Assembly: GCF_026627925.1 (NCBI RefSeq)
Contig: NZ_JAPNLE010000009.1
Location: 3,782,001-3,846,000, forward strand
DNA length: 64,000 nt
Source: Cupriavidus sp. D39
GTDB lineage: Bacteria; Pseudomonadota; Gammaproteobacteria; Burkholderiales; Burkholderiaceae
Direction of reading: 5' to 3'
This document shows, piece after piece, positions 17,365-26,972 of the stretch (within the stretch, counting starts at the first letter, position 1; each line of letters opens with the position of its first letter). The notes under the pieces are model-generated. The model searched no databases. It saw only the letters and a list, made by a program, of their open reading frames with translations, and was not told where the DNA came from. Position numbers and translations under genes: made by a program.

Positions 17365-18852
17365 TTGGAAGACCAGTCCAATTCCGCGTCCCTGGCGCCG
17401 AACGCGCATCCCGCCCAGCCCACGCTCGGCGAGCGCAGCTTGCGCGCGGTATGGCATCCGTGCACGCCGCTGCGGCCCGATGCCGGCGAGCCGCCGCTTG
17501 CCATCGCCCGTGGTGAGGGCCCCTGGCTGCACGACACCGACGGCCAGCGCTATTTCGACGCTACCAGTTCCTGGTGGGTCAACCTGTTCGGCCACGCCAA
17601 CCCCGACATCAACGCTGCGCTGCGCGCGCAGCTCGACACGCTCGAGCATGTGATGCTGGCCGGCTGCACGCATGCGCCGGCGGTGGAGCTTGCCGAGCGC
17701 CTGTCAGCGCTCACCGGCGGCGCGCTCGGCCATGTGTTCTATGCCAGCGACGGCGCATCCGCCGTCGAGATCGCGCTGAAGATGAGCTTCCACTACTGGC
17801 GCAACACCGGCCTGGGCGGCAAGCGCGAATTCGTCTGCCTGCGCCATGGCTATCACGGCGAGACCGTGGGCGCGCTGGCGGTGACCGACGTGGCGATCTT
17901 CCGCGATGCCTACGATCCGATGCTGATGAGCTCGCATGTGGTGATGTCGCCAGATGCACGCCAGGCCGCGCCGGGCGAAAGCGCCGCGCAAGTCGCGCAG
18001 CGCGCGCTGGATGCGCTGGAGGCGCTGCTGCAGGCGCGCGGCGGCCAGATCGCTGCGCTCATCATCGAGCCGCTGGTGCAGTGCGCCGCCGGCATGGCGA
18101 TGCACGATCCGGTCTACCTGGAAGGCGTGCGCGCGTTGTGCGACCGCTACCGCGTGCACCTGATCGCCGACGAGATCGCGGTGGGCTGCGGGCGCACCGG
18201 CACCTTCTTCGCGTGGGAGCAGGCGCGCGGCGCGGGCGAGCCCGGCGCAGCGCTGCCGGCGCACCTGTGGCCGGATTTCCTGTGCTTGTCCAAGGGCATC
18301 AGCGGTGGCTACCTGCCGCTCTCGCTGGTGCTGTCGCGCAGCGCGATCCAGCAAGCCTTCGTGGCCGAAGCGCGCGACCCGGACCGCGCCCGCAGCTTCC
18401 TGCACTCGCATTCCTATACCGGCAATCCGCTGGCCTGCCGCGCCGCGCTGGCCACGCTGGACCTGTTCGCCAGGCAAGACGTGGTGGCGCAGAACCGCCA
18501 GCGCGCGCAGTGGCTCACGCAAGCCATGGCGGGGCTGGCGGCGGATGCGCGGCTGCACCACGTGCGCCAGCGCGGCCTGATCTGGGCCGCCGACGTGCGC
18601 GAGGAATACGCGGCCAACGCAGGCGAGTTCGCCGCGCGCTTCCATCATGCCGCGCGCGCGCACGGCGTGCTGATCCGGCCGATCGGCCGCACGCTTTACA
18701 TCATGCCGCCGTACGTGTTCGATGCGCAGCTTGCGCAATGGCTGGCCGGCCAGTTGCAAGCCACGCTCGACACGGTGCTCGCCGGCATGGACCAGAACGA
18801 TAGCGCCGACAACGGTACCGGCGCACCCACGGAGATATGCCATGCTGCTTGA
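17365..18852 (+). CDS. bioA: Adenosylmethionine-8-amino-7-oxononanoate aminotransferase
   Basis: BioA is a PLP enzyme that uses S-adenosylmethionine to aminate KAPA to DAPA in biotin synthesis. Seen here are VWHPCTPLRPD, the substrate region FDATSSWWVNLFGHANPD, GASAVEIALKMS, the aspartate in IADEIAVGCGRTG and the PLP lysine in LCLSKGISGGYLPLS. The TTG at 17365 is preferred because it follows AAAGGAGG (17351-17358) at 6-base spacing. An ATG at 17275 would add 30 residues and lacks a comparable site. The usual length is about 430-460 aa; this version is 495 aa, with short inserts around the middle. First gene of bioAFDB. Confidence 0.93.
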   Translation: MEDQSNSASLAPNAHPAQPTLGERSLRAVWHPCTPLRPDAGEPPLAIARGEGPWLHDTDGQRYFDATSSWWVNLFGHANPDINAALRAQLDTLEHVMLAGCTHAPAVELAERLSALTGGALGHVFYASDGASAVEIALKMSFHYWRNTGLGGKREFVCLRHGYHGETVGALAVTDVAIFRDAYDPMLMSSHVVMSPDARQAAPGESAAQVAQRALDALEALLQARGGQIAALIIEPLVQCAAGMAMHDPVYLEGVRALCDRYRVHLIADEIAVGCGRTGTFFAWEQARGAGEPGAALPAHLWPDFLCLSKGISGGYLPLSLVLSRSAIQQAFVAEARDPDRARSFLHSHSYTGNPLACRAALATLDLFARQDVVAQNRQRAQWLTQAMAGLAADARLHHVRQRGLIWAADVREEYAANAGEFAARFHHAARAHGVLIRPIGRTLYIMPPYVFDAQLAQWLAGQLQATLDTVLAGMDQNDSADNGTGAPTEICHAA

Positions 18853-20058
18853 GCACCTGACCCTGGCCGCCGCCGAGCGCGACGAAAAGGCACTGACGCG
18901 GCGCCGCCGCACCGCGTACTCCGCCTGCGCGCCGCAGCAAGCCGTGAGCGATGCCTGCGGCGGCGAGTTGCACTCGTTGCTGACGTTCTGCAGCAACGAC
19001 TACCTGGGCCTTGCCAACCATCCCGCGCTGATCGCGGCCATGGCCGAGGGCGCGCGCCAGTTCGGCGCGGGCAGCGGGGCGTCGCACCTGGTGAGCGGCC
19101 ATTCGCTGGCCCACCACCGGCTCGAGGGTGAGCTGGCGGAGTGGTTCGCGCCGAACATTCCGCACGCGGCTGCGCTCTACTTCAGCACCGGCTATATGGC
19201 CAACATGGCGGTGCTGACTGCGCTTGGCAGCGCCGACGCCACGCTCTTTGCGAAGAGCTCAACCATGCCTCGCTGATCGACGGCGCACGCCTGGCGCGTG
19301 CCGAAGTCCGCCGCTATGCGCATCGCAATGTGGCCGAGCTGGAAGGCCTGCTGAGCGCCAGCACCAGCCCGCTCAAGCTGATCGTCACCGACAGCGTGTT
19401 CAGCATGGACGGCGATTTCGCGCCGCTGGCCGAGCTGCTCACGCTGGCCGAGCGGCACGACGCGTGGATCATCCTGGACGACGCGCATGGCTTCGGCGTG
19501 CTGGGCGAGCAAGGCCACGGCGTGCTGGAGCATCTCGCGCTGACGTCGCCGCGCTTCATCTATATCGGCACGCTGGGCAAGGCCGCCGGCGTGGCGGGCG
19601 CCTTCGTGGCCGCGCACGAGACCATCATCGATCATCTCGTCAACACCGCGCGGCAGTACATCTACACCACGGCCGCGCCGCCGGCGGTGGCGCACGCCTT
19701 GTCCGCCAGCCTGGCGCTGATCGCCGGCGACGAAGGGCGGCAACGCCGCGCGCAGCTCAACGAGCTGATCCGCACGCTGCGTGGCGGCCTGGCCAGCTTG
19801 TCCCGTGCGGCCGGCTGGCGGCTGGGCGAGAGCTCGACCGCGATCCAGCCCGTGATCGTGGGCGACAACGTGGCGGCGCTGGCGCTGTCCGCGGCGCTGG
19901 AGGCAGATGGCATCCGCGTTGGCGCGATCCGCCCGCCCACCGTGCCCGTCGGAACCGCGCGCCTGCGCATCACGCTGTCGGCCTCGCACACCGTGGCCGA
20001 TGTCGAGCGCCTGCTCGCCAGCCTTGCCAGCGTGGTGCGGCGCAAGGAGGCGTCATGA
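18842..20058 (+). pseudogene. bioF: 8-amino-7-oxononanoate synthase, frameshifted by one missing base
   Basis: BioF condenses pimeloyl-ACP/CoA with alanine to form KAPA. The N-terminal part reads FCSNDYLGLANHPALI and GSGASHLVSGHSLAHH, and the C-terminal part has [16 protein letters not shown] and [15 protein letters not shown] (PLP lysine). The gene is 1217 nt, one short of a multiple of three. At about 19250 the text CTCTTTGCGAAGAGCTC ends in a premature TGA at 19274. Adding one base after TTTGC restores [14 protein letters not shown], the conserved family sequence. The rest shows no decay, so a sequencing indel is as likely as a true mutation. It overlaps bioA by 11 bases and bioD by 4. Confidence 0.88.
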
Positions 20059-20777
20059 TCGCCTGTTTTGTCACGGGCACCGACACCGGCATCGGCAAGA
20101 CGCACGCCAGCGCCACCTTGCTGCACGCGCTGCGCGCCGCCGGCCATCGGGCCGTCGGCATGAAGCCGGTGGCAAGCGGCAGCGAATGGCGCGATGACCA
20201 TTGGCACAACGATGACGTGGCGCAACTGCGCGCCGCCAGCTCGGTGATCGTGCCGCAAGCGCTGACGTGCCCGTTTTTGCTGCGCACGCCGGCCTCGCCG
20301 CACCTGGCCGCCGCCATCGAAGGCGCGCGCATCACGCGCGAGCCGATCCGCGCCGCCTTTGCCGCGCTGCAGGCGCAGGCCGACGCGGTGGTGGTGGAAG
20401 GCGTTGGCGGCTTTTGCGTGCCGCTGGACGGCGCGCCGCGGGAGCAGGGCGGCTGGGACACGGCCGACCTCGCCGTGATGCTCGGCCTGCCGGTGGTGCT
20501 GGTGGTTGGCATCCGCCTGGGCTGCATCAGCCACGCGCTGCTCACCGCCGAAGCCGTGCGCGCGCGCGGCCTGCACCTGGCCGGCTGGATCGCCAACCGC
20601 ATCGATCCCGGCATGGACCTGGCCGACGAGAACATCGACACGCTGCGCGCGGCGCTGGGCGCGCCCTGGCTCGGCACACTGCCGTGGCAGACCGCGCCGG
20701 CCGAAGCCGCCAGCCAGCTCGCGCTGGCGCCGCTCTTTGCCGCTTGCCATGCCGCCGGCACCGGCATTGCCGCCTGA
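20055..20777 (+). CDS. bioD: Dethiobiotin synthetase
   Basis: This 240-aa ATP-dependent enzyme carboxylates DAPA to form the ureido ring of dethiobiotin. The P-loop is [15 protein letters not shown], followed by GMKPVASG and [11 protein letters not shown], all standard for BioD. The start codon overlaps the bioF stop (ATGA, 20055-20058). The length is family-normal. Confidence 0.95.
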   Translation: MIACFVTGTDTGIGKTHASATLLHALRAAGHRAVGMKPVASGSEWRDDHWHNDDVAQLRAASSVIVPQALTCPFLLRTPASPHLAAAIEGARITREPIRAAFAALQAQADAVVVEGVGGFCVPLDGAPREQGGWDTADLAVMLGLPVVLVVGIRLGCISHALLTAEAVRARGLHLAGWIANRIDPGMDLADENIDTLRAALGAPWLGTLPWQTAPAEAASQLALAPLFAACHAAGTGIAA

Positions 20778-20833
20778 GCGCGCAACGAACAAAGACTGAA
20801 AACACCGAACGAATCACCGGACAAATAACCACC

Positions 20834-21880
20834 ATGACCGCAACCACCCACGCTGGCCAGACCGTCGCCACCATTTCCGCCGACACCCTGCGCCAGACCG
20901 CCCGCCGCTTCACCGAGTCCACGCCCGCGACCAAGCCGGGCGACTGGAGCGTAGCCGAGGTCGCCGCGCTGTACGCGCTGCCGTTCAACGATCTGCTGTT
21001 CCGCGCCCAGCAGGTGCACCGCGAGCATTTCGATCCCAACGCCGTGCAGCTCTCCACGCTGCTGTCGATCAAGACAGGTGGCTGCGAAGAGGATTGCGGC
21101 TACTGCCCGCAGAGCGCGCACCACGATGCCGGCGTCACCGCGGGCAAGCTGATGGCGCTCGACGAGGTGCTGGAGGCCGCGCGCGCCGCCAAGGCCAGTG
21201 GCGCTGGCCGCTTCTGCATGGGCGCCGCCTGGCGCAGCCCGAAGGACCGCCACCTTGAGCCGGTGATCGAGATGGTGAAGGAGGTCAAGGCCATGGGCCT
21301 GGAGACCTGCGTCACGCTTGGCATGCTGGAGGCCGAGCAGGCGCAGCGCCTGAAGGACGCGGGCCTCGACTACTACAACCACAACCTCGATACCTCGCCC
21401 GAGTTCTACGGCGAGATCATCGGCACCCGCACCTACCAGGACCGCCTGGACACCATCGGCCATGTGCGCGAGGCCGGCATCAACGTGTGCTGCGGCGGCA
21501 TCGTCGGCATGGGCGAATCGCGCGAAGCGCGCGCCGGGCTGATCGCGCAGCTCGCCAACCTCGACCCGTACCCCGAATCGGTGCCCATCAACAACCTGGT
21601 GGCGGTCAAGGGCACGCCGCTGGCCGACACCGCGCCGATCGACCCGTTCGAGTTCGTGCGCACCATCGCCGTGGCGCGCATCACCATGCCCAGCGCCATG
21701 GTGCGCCTGTCCGCCGGCCGCGAGACCATGGACGACGCGCTGCAGGCCCTGTGCTTCATGGCCGGCGCCAATTCCATCTTCTACGGCGACCGCTTGCTGA
21801 CCACGGCCAACCCCCAGGCAGATCGCGATCGCGCATTGCTGGCACGGCTGGATATCCGCACCGAGGGCTACGCAGGGTAA
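20834..21880 (+). CDS. bioB: Biotin synthase (radical SAM)
   Basis: This 348-aa radical-SAM enzyme inserts sulfur into dethiobiotin. The 4Fe-4S motif is C84, C88 and C91 in [25 protein letters not shown] and [15 protein letters not shown] are BioB signatures, and the arginine in VRLSAGRE coordinates the auxiliary 2Fe-2S cluster. It closes the biotin operon, 56 bp after bioD. Its product biotinylates the carrier protein at 23379-24011. Confidence 0.96.
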   Translation: MTATTHAGQTVATISADTLRQTARRFTESTPATKPGDWSVAEVAALYALPFNDLLFRAQQVHREHFDPNAVQLSTLLSIKTGGCEEDCGYCPQSAHHDAGVTAGKLMALDEVLEAARAAKASGAGRFCMGAAWRSPKDRHLEPVIEMVKEVKAMGLETCVTLGMLEAEQAQRLKDAGLDYYNHNLDTSPEFYGEIIGTRTYQDRLDTIGHVREAGINVCCGGIVGMGESREARAGLIAQLANLDPYPESVPINNLVAVKGTPLADTAPIDPFEFVRTIAVARITMPSAMVRLSAGRETMDDALQALCFMAGANSIFYGDRLLTTANPQADRDRALLARLDIRTEGYAG

Positions 21881-21975
21881 GCTGGCGGAAACGGCGGCGG
21901 CCAACGGCCAATGGTCAACGGCCGCCGTCCCCGCAACCGCGCTGGCTGCGGACAGAAGTCCATCAGGGGGACGCC

Positions 21976-23376
21976 ATGTTCAACAAGATCCTGATCGCCA
22001 ATCGCGGCGAAATCGCCTGCCGCGTGGCAGCCACCTGCCGCCGCCTCGGCATCCGCACGGTGGCCGTCTACTCCGACGCCGACGCCAATGCCCGCCACGT
22101 GGCACTATGCGACGAGGCCGTGCATATCGGCGGCGCCGCCGCGCGCGACAGCTACCTGCGCGGCGACCACATCATCGAAATGGCCAAGGCCACCGGTGCG
22201 CAGGCCATCCATCCGGGCTACGGCTTCCTTTCTGAAAACGATGGCTTCGCCGAGGCCTGCGCCGAAGGCGGCCTCGTCTTCATTGGCCCGCCGGCATCGA
22301 GCATCCGCGCCATGGGCAGCAAGAGCGCCGCCAAGCGCCTGATGGAACAAGCCGCGGTGCCGCTGGTGCCGGGCTACCACGGCGAGGATCAGGACCCCGC
22401 CCTGCTGCGCCGCGAAGCCGACCGCATCGGCTATCCGGTACTGCTCAAGGCCAGCGCCGGTGGTGGCGGCAAGGGCATGCGCGTGGTCGAGGCCAGCGAA
22501 GGCTTCGAAGCCGCGCTGGCGTCCGTCAAGCGCGAGGCCAGCGCCAGCTTCGGCGACGACCGCGTGCTGGTGGAGAAATACCTGACCCGTCCCCGCCATA
22601 TCGAAATCCAGGTGTTTGCCGACACGCACGGTAACTGCGTCTACCTGTTCGAGCGCGACTGCTCGGTGCAGCGCCGCCACCAGAAGGTGCTGGAAGAAGC
22701 GCCGGCCCCAGGCATGAGCGAGGCGCGCAGGCGGGCGATGGGCGATGCCGCCGTGGCCGCCGCGCAGGCCGTTGGCTACGTCGGCGCCGGCACCGTGGAG
22801 TTCATCGCCAACCAGGACGGCTCGTTCTACTTCATGGAGATGAACACCCGCCTGCAGGTGGAGCATCCCGTCACCGAGATGATCACCGGGCAGGACCTGG
22901 TGGAATGGCAGCTCCGCGTGGCTTCCGGCGAACCGCTGCCGCTCAGGCAGGATCAGCTTCACATCCACGGCCACGCGCTGGAAGCCCGCGTCTATGCCGA
23001 GAACCCTGACAAGCAGTTCCTGCCCTCCACCGGCACGCTGCGCTACCTGCGCACGCCGGCGGCGGTGACGTTCACGCTGGGCCAGGACGGCAGCGGCCCG
23101 GCGGGCGTGCGCATCGACTCCGGCGTGCGCGAGGGCGACACCATCAGCCCGTACTACGACCCCATGATCGCCAAGCTGATCGTGTGGGGCCGCGACCGGG
23201 ACGAAGCGCTGGCGCGCATGGTGCAGGCGCTGGCCGAGTATCACGTGGTGGGCCCGTCGACCAACGTCGCCTTCCTGCGGCGGCTGGTGACCTCGCAGGC
23301 GTTCCGCACCGCGGATCTCGACACCGGCCTGATCGAGCGCAACCAGGCGGCGCTGTTTCCCCGCCCGCGCCGGTAG
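21976..23376 (+). CDS. liuD: Biotin carboxylase part of a 3-methylcrotonyl-CoA carboxylase alpha-type subunit
   Basis: This 466-aa frame starts FNKILIANRGEIACRVAAT and has the ATP-grasp glycine loop KASAGGGGKGMRVV, the catalytic EMNTRLQVEHPVTE and a C-terminal lid ending RNQAALFPRPRR. It carboxylates biotin using ATP and bicarbonate. Family alpha subunits are single chains of about 650-680 aa. Here the frame stops at 23376, where the next gene at 23379 supplies the missing carrier domain in another frame. Adding one C to the CCCC run near 23359-23362 would join them as FPPPAPVGMEV. The next genes include HMG-CoA lyase, which supports a leucine (MCC) role. Confidence 0.9.
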   Translation: MFNKILIANRGEIACRVAATCRRLGIRTVAVYSDADANARHVALCDEAVHIGGAAARDSYLRGDHIIEMAKATGAQAIHPGYGFLSENDGFAEACAEGGLVFIGPPASSIRAMGSKSAAKRLMEQAAVPLVPGYHGEDQDPALLRREADRIGYPVLLKASAGGGGKGMRVVEASEGFEAALASVKREASASFGDDRVLVEKYLTRPRHIEIQVFADTHGNCVYLFERDCSVQRRHQKVLEEAPAPGMSEARRRAMGDAAVAAAQAVGYVGAGTVEFIANQDGSFYFMEMNTRLQVEHPVTEMITGQDLVEWQLRVASGEPLPLRQDQLHIHGHALEARVYAENPDKQFLPSTGTLRYLRTPAAVTFTLGQDGSGPAGVRIDSGVREGDTISPYYDPMIAKLIVWGRDRDEALARMVQALAEYHVVGPSTNVAFLRRLVTSQAFRTADLDTGLIERNQAALFPRPRR

Positions 23377-23378
23377 GC

Positions 23379-24011
23379 ATGGAGGTGATCGCCCTGGCGG
23401 TGGCGGCGCTGCTGGATGCGCAAGCCCGCGCGCGCCGCGTCGATCCGGCCGACGCGCATTCGCCCTGGCAACATGCGGGCGCATGGCGGTTGAATGGCGG
23501 GGAGCGGCGCGCCCTGCGTTTTTCCGTAGTCGGCGTGGCGGGCAGCCATTTCGCTGATGTGACGCTCGCCACCGATGCGCGCGGCAGCACGCTGTTCTTC
23601 GCCGACCAGGCCGCGCCGTTCCGGGCGCAGTGCGCGGCGGACGACATTCGTGTCGATCTCGGCACGCGGCGCGCCCGTGGGCAGGTCCATGCGGAAGGTG
23701 ATACCTTCCATGTGTTCAGCGGCCACCGCCATGTGGCCCTCACCTGGATCGACCCGCTCGCGCATGCGGCCGAGGGCGAAGGCGAGGGCGGCAAGCTCAC
23801 CGCGCCCATGCCCGGCAAGGTCATCGCGGTGATGGTCCAGGCCGGCAGCCGGGTCGCGCGCGGCGCGCCGCTGCTGGTGATGGAGGCCATGAAGATGGAG
23901 CACACCATCAGCGCGCCGGCCGACGGCGTGGTGGGCGAGGTGCTGTACGGTGTGGGCGAGCAGGTTGGCGAAGGCGCTCAGTTGCTGTCCTTCGAAGCCG
24001 GAAACGGCTGA
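23379..24011 (+). CDS. liuD: Biotin carboxyl carrier part of the MCC alpha-type subunit
   Basis: This 210-aa frame holds the BT-like middle region and a C-terminal biotinyl domain. The biotinylated lysine is K172 in LVMEAMKMEHTISA, preceded by APMPGKVIAVMVQAGSRVARG. The reading frame is open upstream of its ATG back into the carboxylase gene, and that upstream part reads PPAPVG. This strongly suggests it is the displaced 3' half of one gene rather than a free carrier. An authentic split into two subunits, as in acetyl-CoA carboxylases, is the alternative but is less likely given the leftover linker. Confidence 0.88.
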   Translation: MEVIALAVAALLDAQARARRVDPADAHSPWQHAGAWRLNGGERRALRFSVVGVAGSHFADVTLATDARGSTLFFADQAAPFRAQCAADDIRVDLGTRRARGQVHAEGDTFHVFSGHRHVALTWIDPLAHAAEGEGEGGKLTAPMPGKVIAVMVQAGSRVARGAPLLVMEAMKMEHTISAPADGVVGEVLYGVGEQVGEGAQLLSFEAGNG

Positions 24012-24106
24012 GCTGCCACCCTGGTGTGCGCCTGCAGCAAGAAAACCGCAGGCCATGCCCATCCTCTGCGAAAATGGAAGAGAAAGAAGACCAGAGTGGA
24101 GATGAG

Positions 24107-25048
24107 ATGAAGTTGCAGTTGTATGTACCGGATGGCCGTTACCAGCCCTGGATCGACGGCTTTACCGAAGCCCTGCCCGAGGCGCAATGCCTGACCTGGG
24201 AAGACAGCAAGAACGAGCAGGTCGACTACGCCGTGGTGTGGCGCCCGCCGCTCGAGATGCTGCGCGCTCGCACCGACCTGAAAGCCGTGTTCAACCTGGG
24301 CGCCGGCGTGGACGGCATCCTGAGCCTGCGCGACACCGCCCCGGATGCACTGCCGGCCGGCGTGCCCATCGTGCGCCTGGACGATGCCGGCATGGCCGCG
24401 CAGATGATCGACTACGTGACGCACGCGGTACTGCGCTACTTCCGCCGCCTGGACGAATACGCGCTGGCCCAGCAGGCCGGCACCTGGCGCTTTCTCAAGC
24501 CGCATCGCCGCGCCGATTTCACGGTGGGCGTGATGGGCGTGGGCACGCTCGGCGCGCAGATCGCGCAGGCGCTGGCCGGCTTCGGCTTCCCGGTGCGCGG
24601 CTGGAGCCGCACGGCGCGCGATATCGAAGGCGTGCAGGGCTTTGCCGGCGAGGCCGGCCAGGCGCCGTTCCTGGATGGCCTGCGCGTGCTGGTCAATGTG
24701 CTGCCGCTCACGCCGGAGACCGAGAACATCCTCGATGCCGGCCTGCTCGGCAAGCTTGCCAAGGGCGCGTACCTGGTCAACGTGGCGCGCGGTCCGCACC
24801 TGGTCGAGGAAGACCTGCTGGCCGCCGTGCAGTCGGGCCAGATCGCCGGCGCCACGCTCGACGTGTTCCGCACCGAGCCGCTGCCCGCCGAGCATCCCTT
24901 CTGGGCCGAGCCGCGCATCACCATCACGCCGCATATCGCGGCACTGACGCTGCGCGAAGACAGCGTCGCCCAGATCGCGGCCAAGATCCGCGCGCTGGGC
25001 GCGGGCCAGCCGATCGCCGGCGTGGTCGACCTGCAGCGCGGCTATTGA
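24107..25048 (+). CDS. 2-hydroxyacid dehydrogenase (glyoxylate/hydroxypyruvate reductase A-like)
   Basis: This 313-aa NAD(P)-dependent enzyme has the Rossmann motif VGVMGVGTLGAQIAQALAGF, the catalytic arginine in LVNVARGPHLVEE, the glutamate in DVFRTEPLPAEHPFW and the histidine in ITPHIAAL. GhrA-type enzymes reduce glyoxylate and hydroxypyruvate, consistent with an organism that runs the glyoxylate shunt (aceK nearby). ATG 24107 was chosen over an upstream in-frame ATG (24026) because the MKLQLYVPDG start fits the family; a GGAGATGAG site lies just before it. Confidence 0.88.
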   Translation: MKLQLYVPDGRYQPWIDGFTEALPEAQCLTWEDSKNEQVDYAVVWRPPLEMLRARTDLKAVFNLGAGVDGILSLRDTAPDALPAGVPIVRLDDAGMAAQMIDYVTHAVLRYFRRLDEYALAQQAGTWRFLKPHRRADFTVGVMGVGTLGAQIAQALAGFGFPVRGWSRTARDIEGVQGFAGEAGQAPFLDGLRVLVNVLPLTPETENILDAGLLGKLAKGAYLVNVARGPHLVEEDLLAAVQSGQIAGATLDVFRTEPLPAEHPFWAEPRITITPHIAALTLREDSVAQIAAKIRALGAGQPIAGVVDLQRGY

Positions 25049-25165
25049 GCAAGCCGGGTGCCGGGGCGGAGCGTTTGCGCCAGGTGCCCGGGCCCAATGT
25101 CCGTACATTAGTTAAATGGCGCGCGGCAAAGCGCGTGCGCCGCAACCAGACAGCGAGGAGACATC

Positions 25166-26101
25166 GTGACCCTGCCCCACTATGTAAAAGTCGTAGAAGT
25201 CGGCCCGCGCGACGGCCTGCAAAACGAGAAGGCCTTGGTGCCGACCGAGGTCAAGGTCGACCTCATCAACCGCCTCAGCGACGCCGGCTTCGTCAATATC
25301 GAAGCCGCATCGTTCGTCTCGCCCAAATGGGTGCCGCAGATGGCCGATGGCGCCGACGTGATGGCGCGCATCCAGCGCCGGCCGGGCACGCTGTACTCGG
25401 TGCTCACGCCCAATATGAAGGGCTTCGAAGGCGCGGTGGCGGCCAGCGCCGACGAGGTCGTGATCTTCGGTGCCGCCAGCGAGGCGTTCTCGCAAAAGAA
25501 CATCAACTGCTCCATCGCCGAGTCCATCGAGCGCTTTGCGCCCGTGGCCGCCGCCGCCAAGGAAAAAGGCCTGCGCCTGCGTGCCAGCATCTCCTGCGCG
25601 CTGGGCTGCCCCTACCAGGGCGAGGTGCCGGTGCACGCCGTGGTGGACGTGGTGCGCCGCATGCGCGATCTCGGCTGCGACGAGATCGACATCGCCGACA
25701 CCATCGGCGTGGGCACACCTGGCCGGGTGCAGGAGGTGATGCACGCGGTTGCCGCCGAATTCCCCATCGACCGGCTCTCCGGCCATTTCCACGACACCTA
25801 CGGGCAGGCGCTGTCCAATATCCTGGCAAGCCTGCAGGTCGGCATCTCGATCTTCCACGCCTCGGTGGCCGGCCTCGGCGGCTGTCCTTATGCCAAGGGC
25901 GCCACCGGCAACGTGGCCACCGAAGACGTGCTGTACATGCTGCACGGCATGGGCATCCACACCGGCGTGGACCTGGAGCAGGTGGTGCGCGCGGGCGACT
26001 TCATCTCGCAATCGATCGGCCGCGCCAACGGCTCGCGCGTGGGACGCGCGCTGCTGACGAAGTGGGGCGCCGCTGCGGACGCTGCGCCTGCCTGCGTATA
26101 A
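25166..26101 (+). CDS. mvaB: Hydroxymethylglutaryl-CoA lyase
   Basis: This 311-aa TIM-barrel lyase splits HMG-CoA into acetoacetate and acetyl-CoA, the last committed step of leucine degradation. The N-terminal VEVGPRDGLQNEKALVPTEV supplies catalytic Arg/Asp. The signature cysteine lies in SVAGLGGCPYAKGATGNVAT, and FHDTYGQAL holds metal ligands. The start is GTG 25166 after AGCGAGGAG (25153-25161). Also called liuE. It works downstream of MCC and hydratase; those partners (MCC beta and hydratase) are not in this window. Confidence 0.95.
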   Translation: MTLPHYVKVVEVGPRDGLQNEKALVPTEVKVDLINRLSDAGFVNIEAASFVSPKWVPQMADGADVMARIQRRPGTLYSVLTPNMKGFEGAVAASADEVVIFGAASEAFSQKNINCSIAESIERFAPVAAAAKEKGLRLRASISCALGCPYQGEVPVHAVVDVVRRMRDLGCDEIDIADTIGVGTPGRVQEVMHAVAAEFPIDRLSGHFHDTYGQALSNILASLQVGISIFHASVAGLGGCPYAKGATGNVATEDVLYMLHGMGIHTGVDLEQVVRAGDFISQSIGRANGSRVGRALLTKWGAAADAAPACV

Positions 26102-26126
26102 GGCCTTCCATCCGAACCCTATCGAC

Positions 26127-26648
26127 ATGAACGCTCACTCTCCCGACAACGCCAACGACACTGGCGCGTTGCCCGAAGCGGCGCAGCGCGTGGCCGGCCT
26201 GCTGGCCGGCCTTGGCCACGACAAGCCCGTGGTCATGCTGCCCGCCACCGGCAAGACCTCGGCCGAGGCCGCGGCCGGCCTCGGCTGCTCGGTGGCCGAG
26301 ATCGCCAAGTCCATCATCTTTCGCCGCGTCGCCGACGACGCGCCGGTGCTGGTGATCGCCAGCGGCAGCAACCGCGTCGACGAAGCCAAGGTAGCCGCCG
26401 TGGTGGGTCCGCTCGGCAAGGCCGACGCAAGGTTCGTGCGCGAGAAGACGGGCTACGCCATTGGCGGCGTCTGCCCAATCGGCCACGCGGTGGCGCCCGT
26501 GATGCTGCTCGACAGCGGCCTGTTCCGCTACGACAGCCTGTGGGCCGCCGCCGGCCATCCGCACGCCGTGTTCAACCTCACGCCCCAAGAGCTGCAGCGC
26601 ATGACCGGAGCCGAGGTGGCCGACGTGGCGCAGCGCCATTGCGCATGA
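26127..26648 (+). CDS. YbaK/EbsC-type aminoacyl-tRNA deacylase
   Basis: This 173-aa protein belongs to the YbaK/ProX editing family, which hydrolyses mischarged tRNA (often Cys- or Ala-tRNA(Pro)). The catalytic lysine motif is VAEIAKSIIF, and GYAIGGVCPIGH is the conserved glycine-rich turn. The proposed substrate tRNA is from family knowledge only. It follows the HMG-CoA lyase gene by 25 bp and may be co-transcribed. Confidence 0.87.
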   Translation: MNAHSPDNANDTGALPEAAQRVAGLLAGLGHDKPVVMLPATGKTSAEAAAGLGCSVAEIAKSIIFRRVADDAPVLVIASGSNRVDEAKVAAVVGPLGKADARFVREKTGYAIGGVCPIGHAVAPVMLLDSGLFRYDSLWAAAGHPHAVFNLTPQELQRMTGAEVADVAQRHCA

Positions 26649-26690
26649 AGCCGCTGCTTGCACCCGGCATCAAGGGCGAGGGCTGAGGCG

Positions 26691-26939
26691 ATGTCGCAAG
26701 CCACCCGCCTCGCCGCCGAGCTCGCGCGCGGCGCGCAAGCCGCCCAGCGCGCGCAGCCCGTGCCGTCGCCGTGCCGCAACGTGTGCCGCATGGATGCCGC
26801 GAGCGGCTTGTGCGAAGGCTGCCTGCGCACGATCGACGAGATCGCCGCGTGGTCCGGCAGCGACGAGGCCGGGCGGCGCAGGATCTGGCTGCTGCTGCCG
26901 CAGCGCGCCGCGGCGCTTGCCGCAAGGACAGCGCCATGA
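26691..26939 (+). CDS. DUF1289-type small cysteine protein
   Basis: This 82-aa protein has the DUF1289 signature SPCRNVCRMDAASGLCEGCLRTIDEIAAW, with four cysteines able to bind a metal or cluster. The function is unknown. The gene lies 42 bp after the YbaK gene and 33 bp before the isomerase gene, suggesting an operon of small housekeeping genes. Confidence 0.8.
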   Translation: MSQATRLAAELARGAQAAQRAQPVPSPCRNVCRMDAASGLCEGCLRTIDEIAAWSGSDEAGRRRIWLLLPQRAAALAARTAP

Positions 26940-26972
26940 TGCATCCCACCCACAACACAGCGTGACCCGGCC

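Noticed and set aside
19240..19280. Programmed ribosomal frameshift in bioF
   Set aside because: No slippery heptamer, no following structure, and BioF is not known to use frameshifting. A missing base explains it better.
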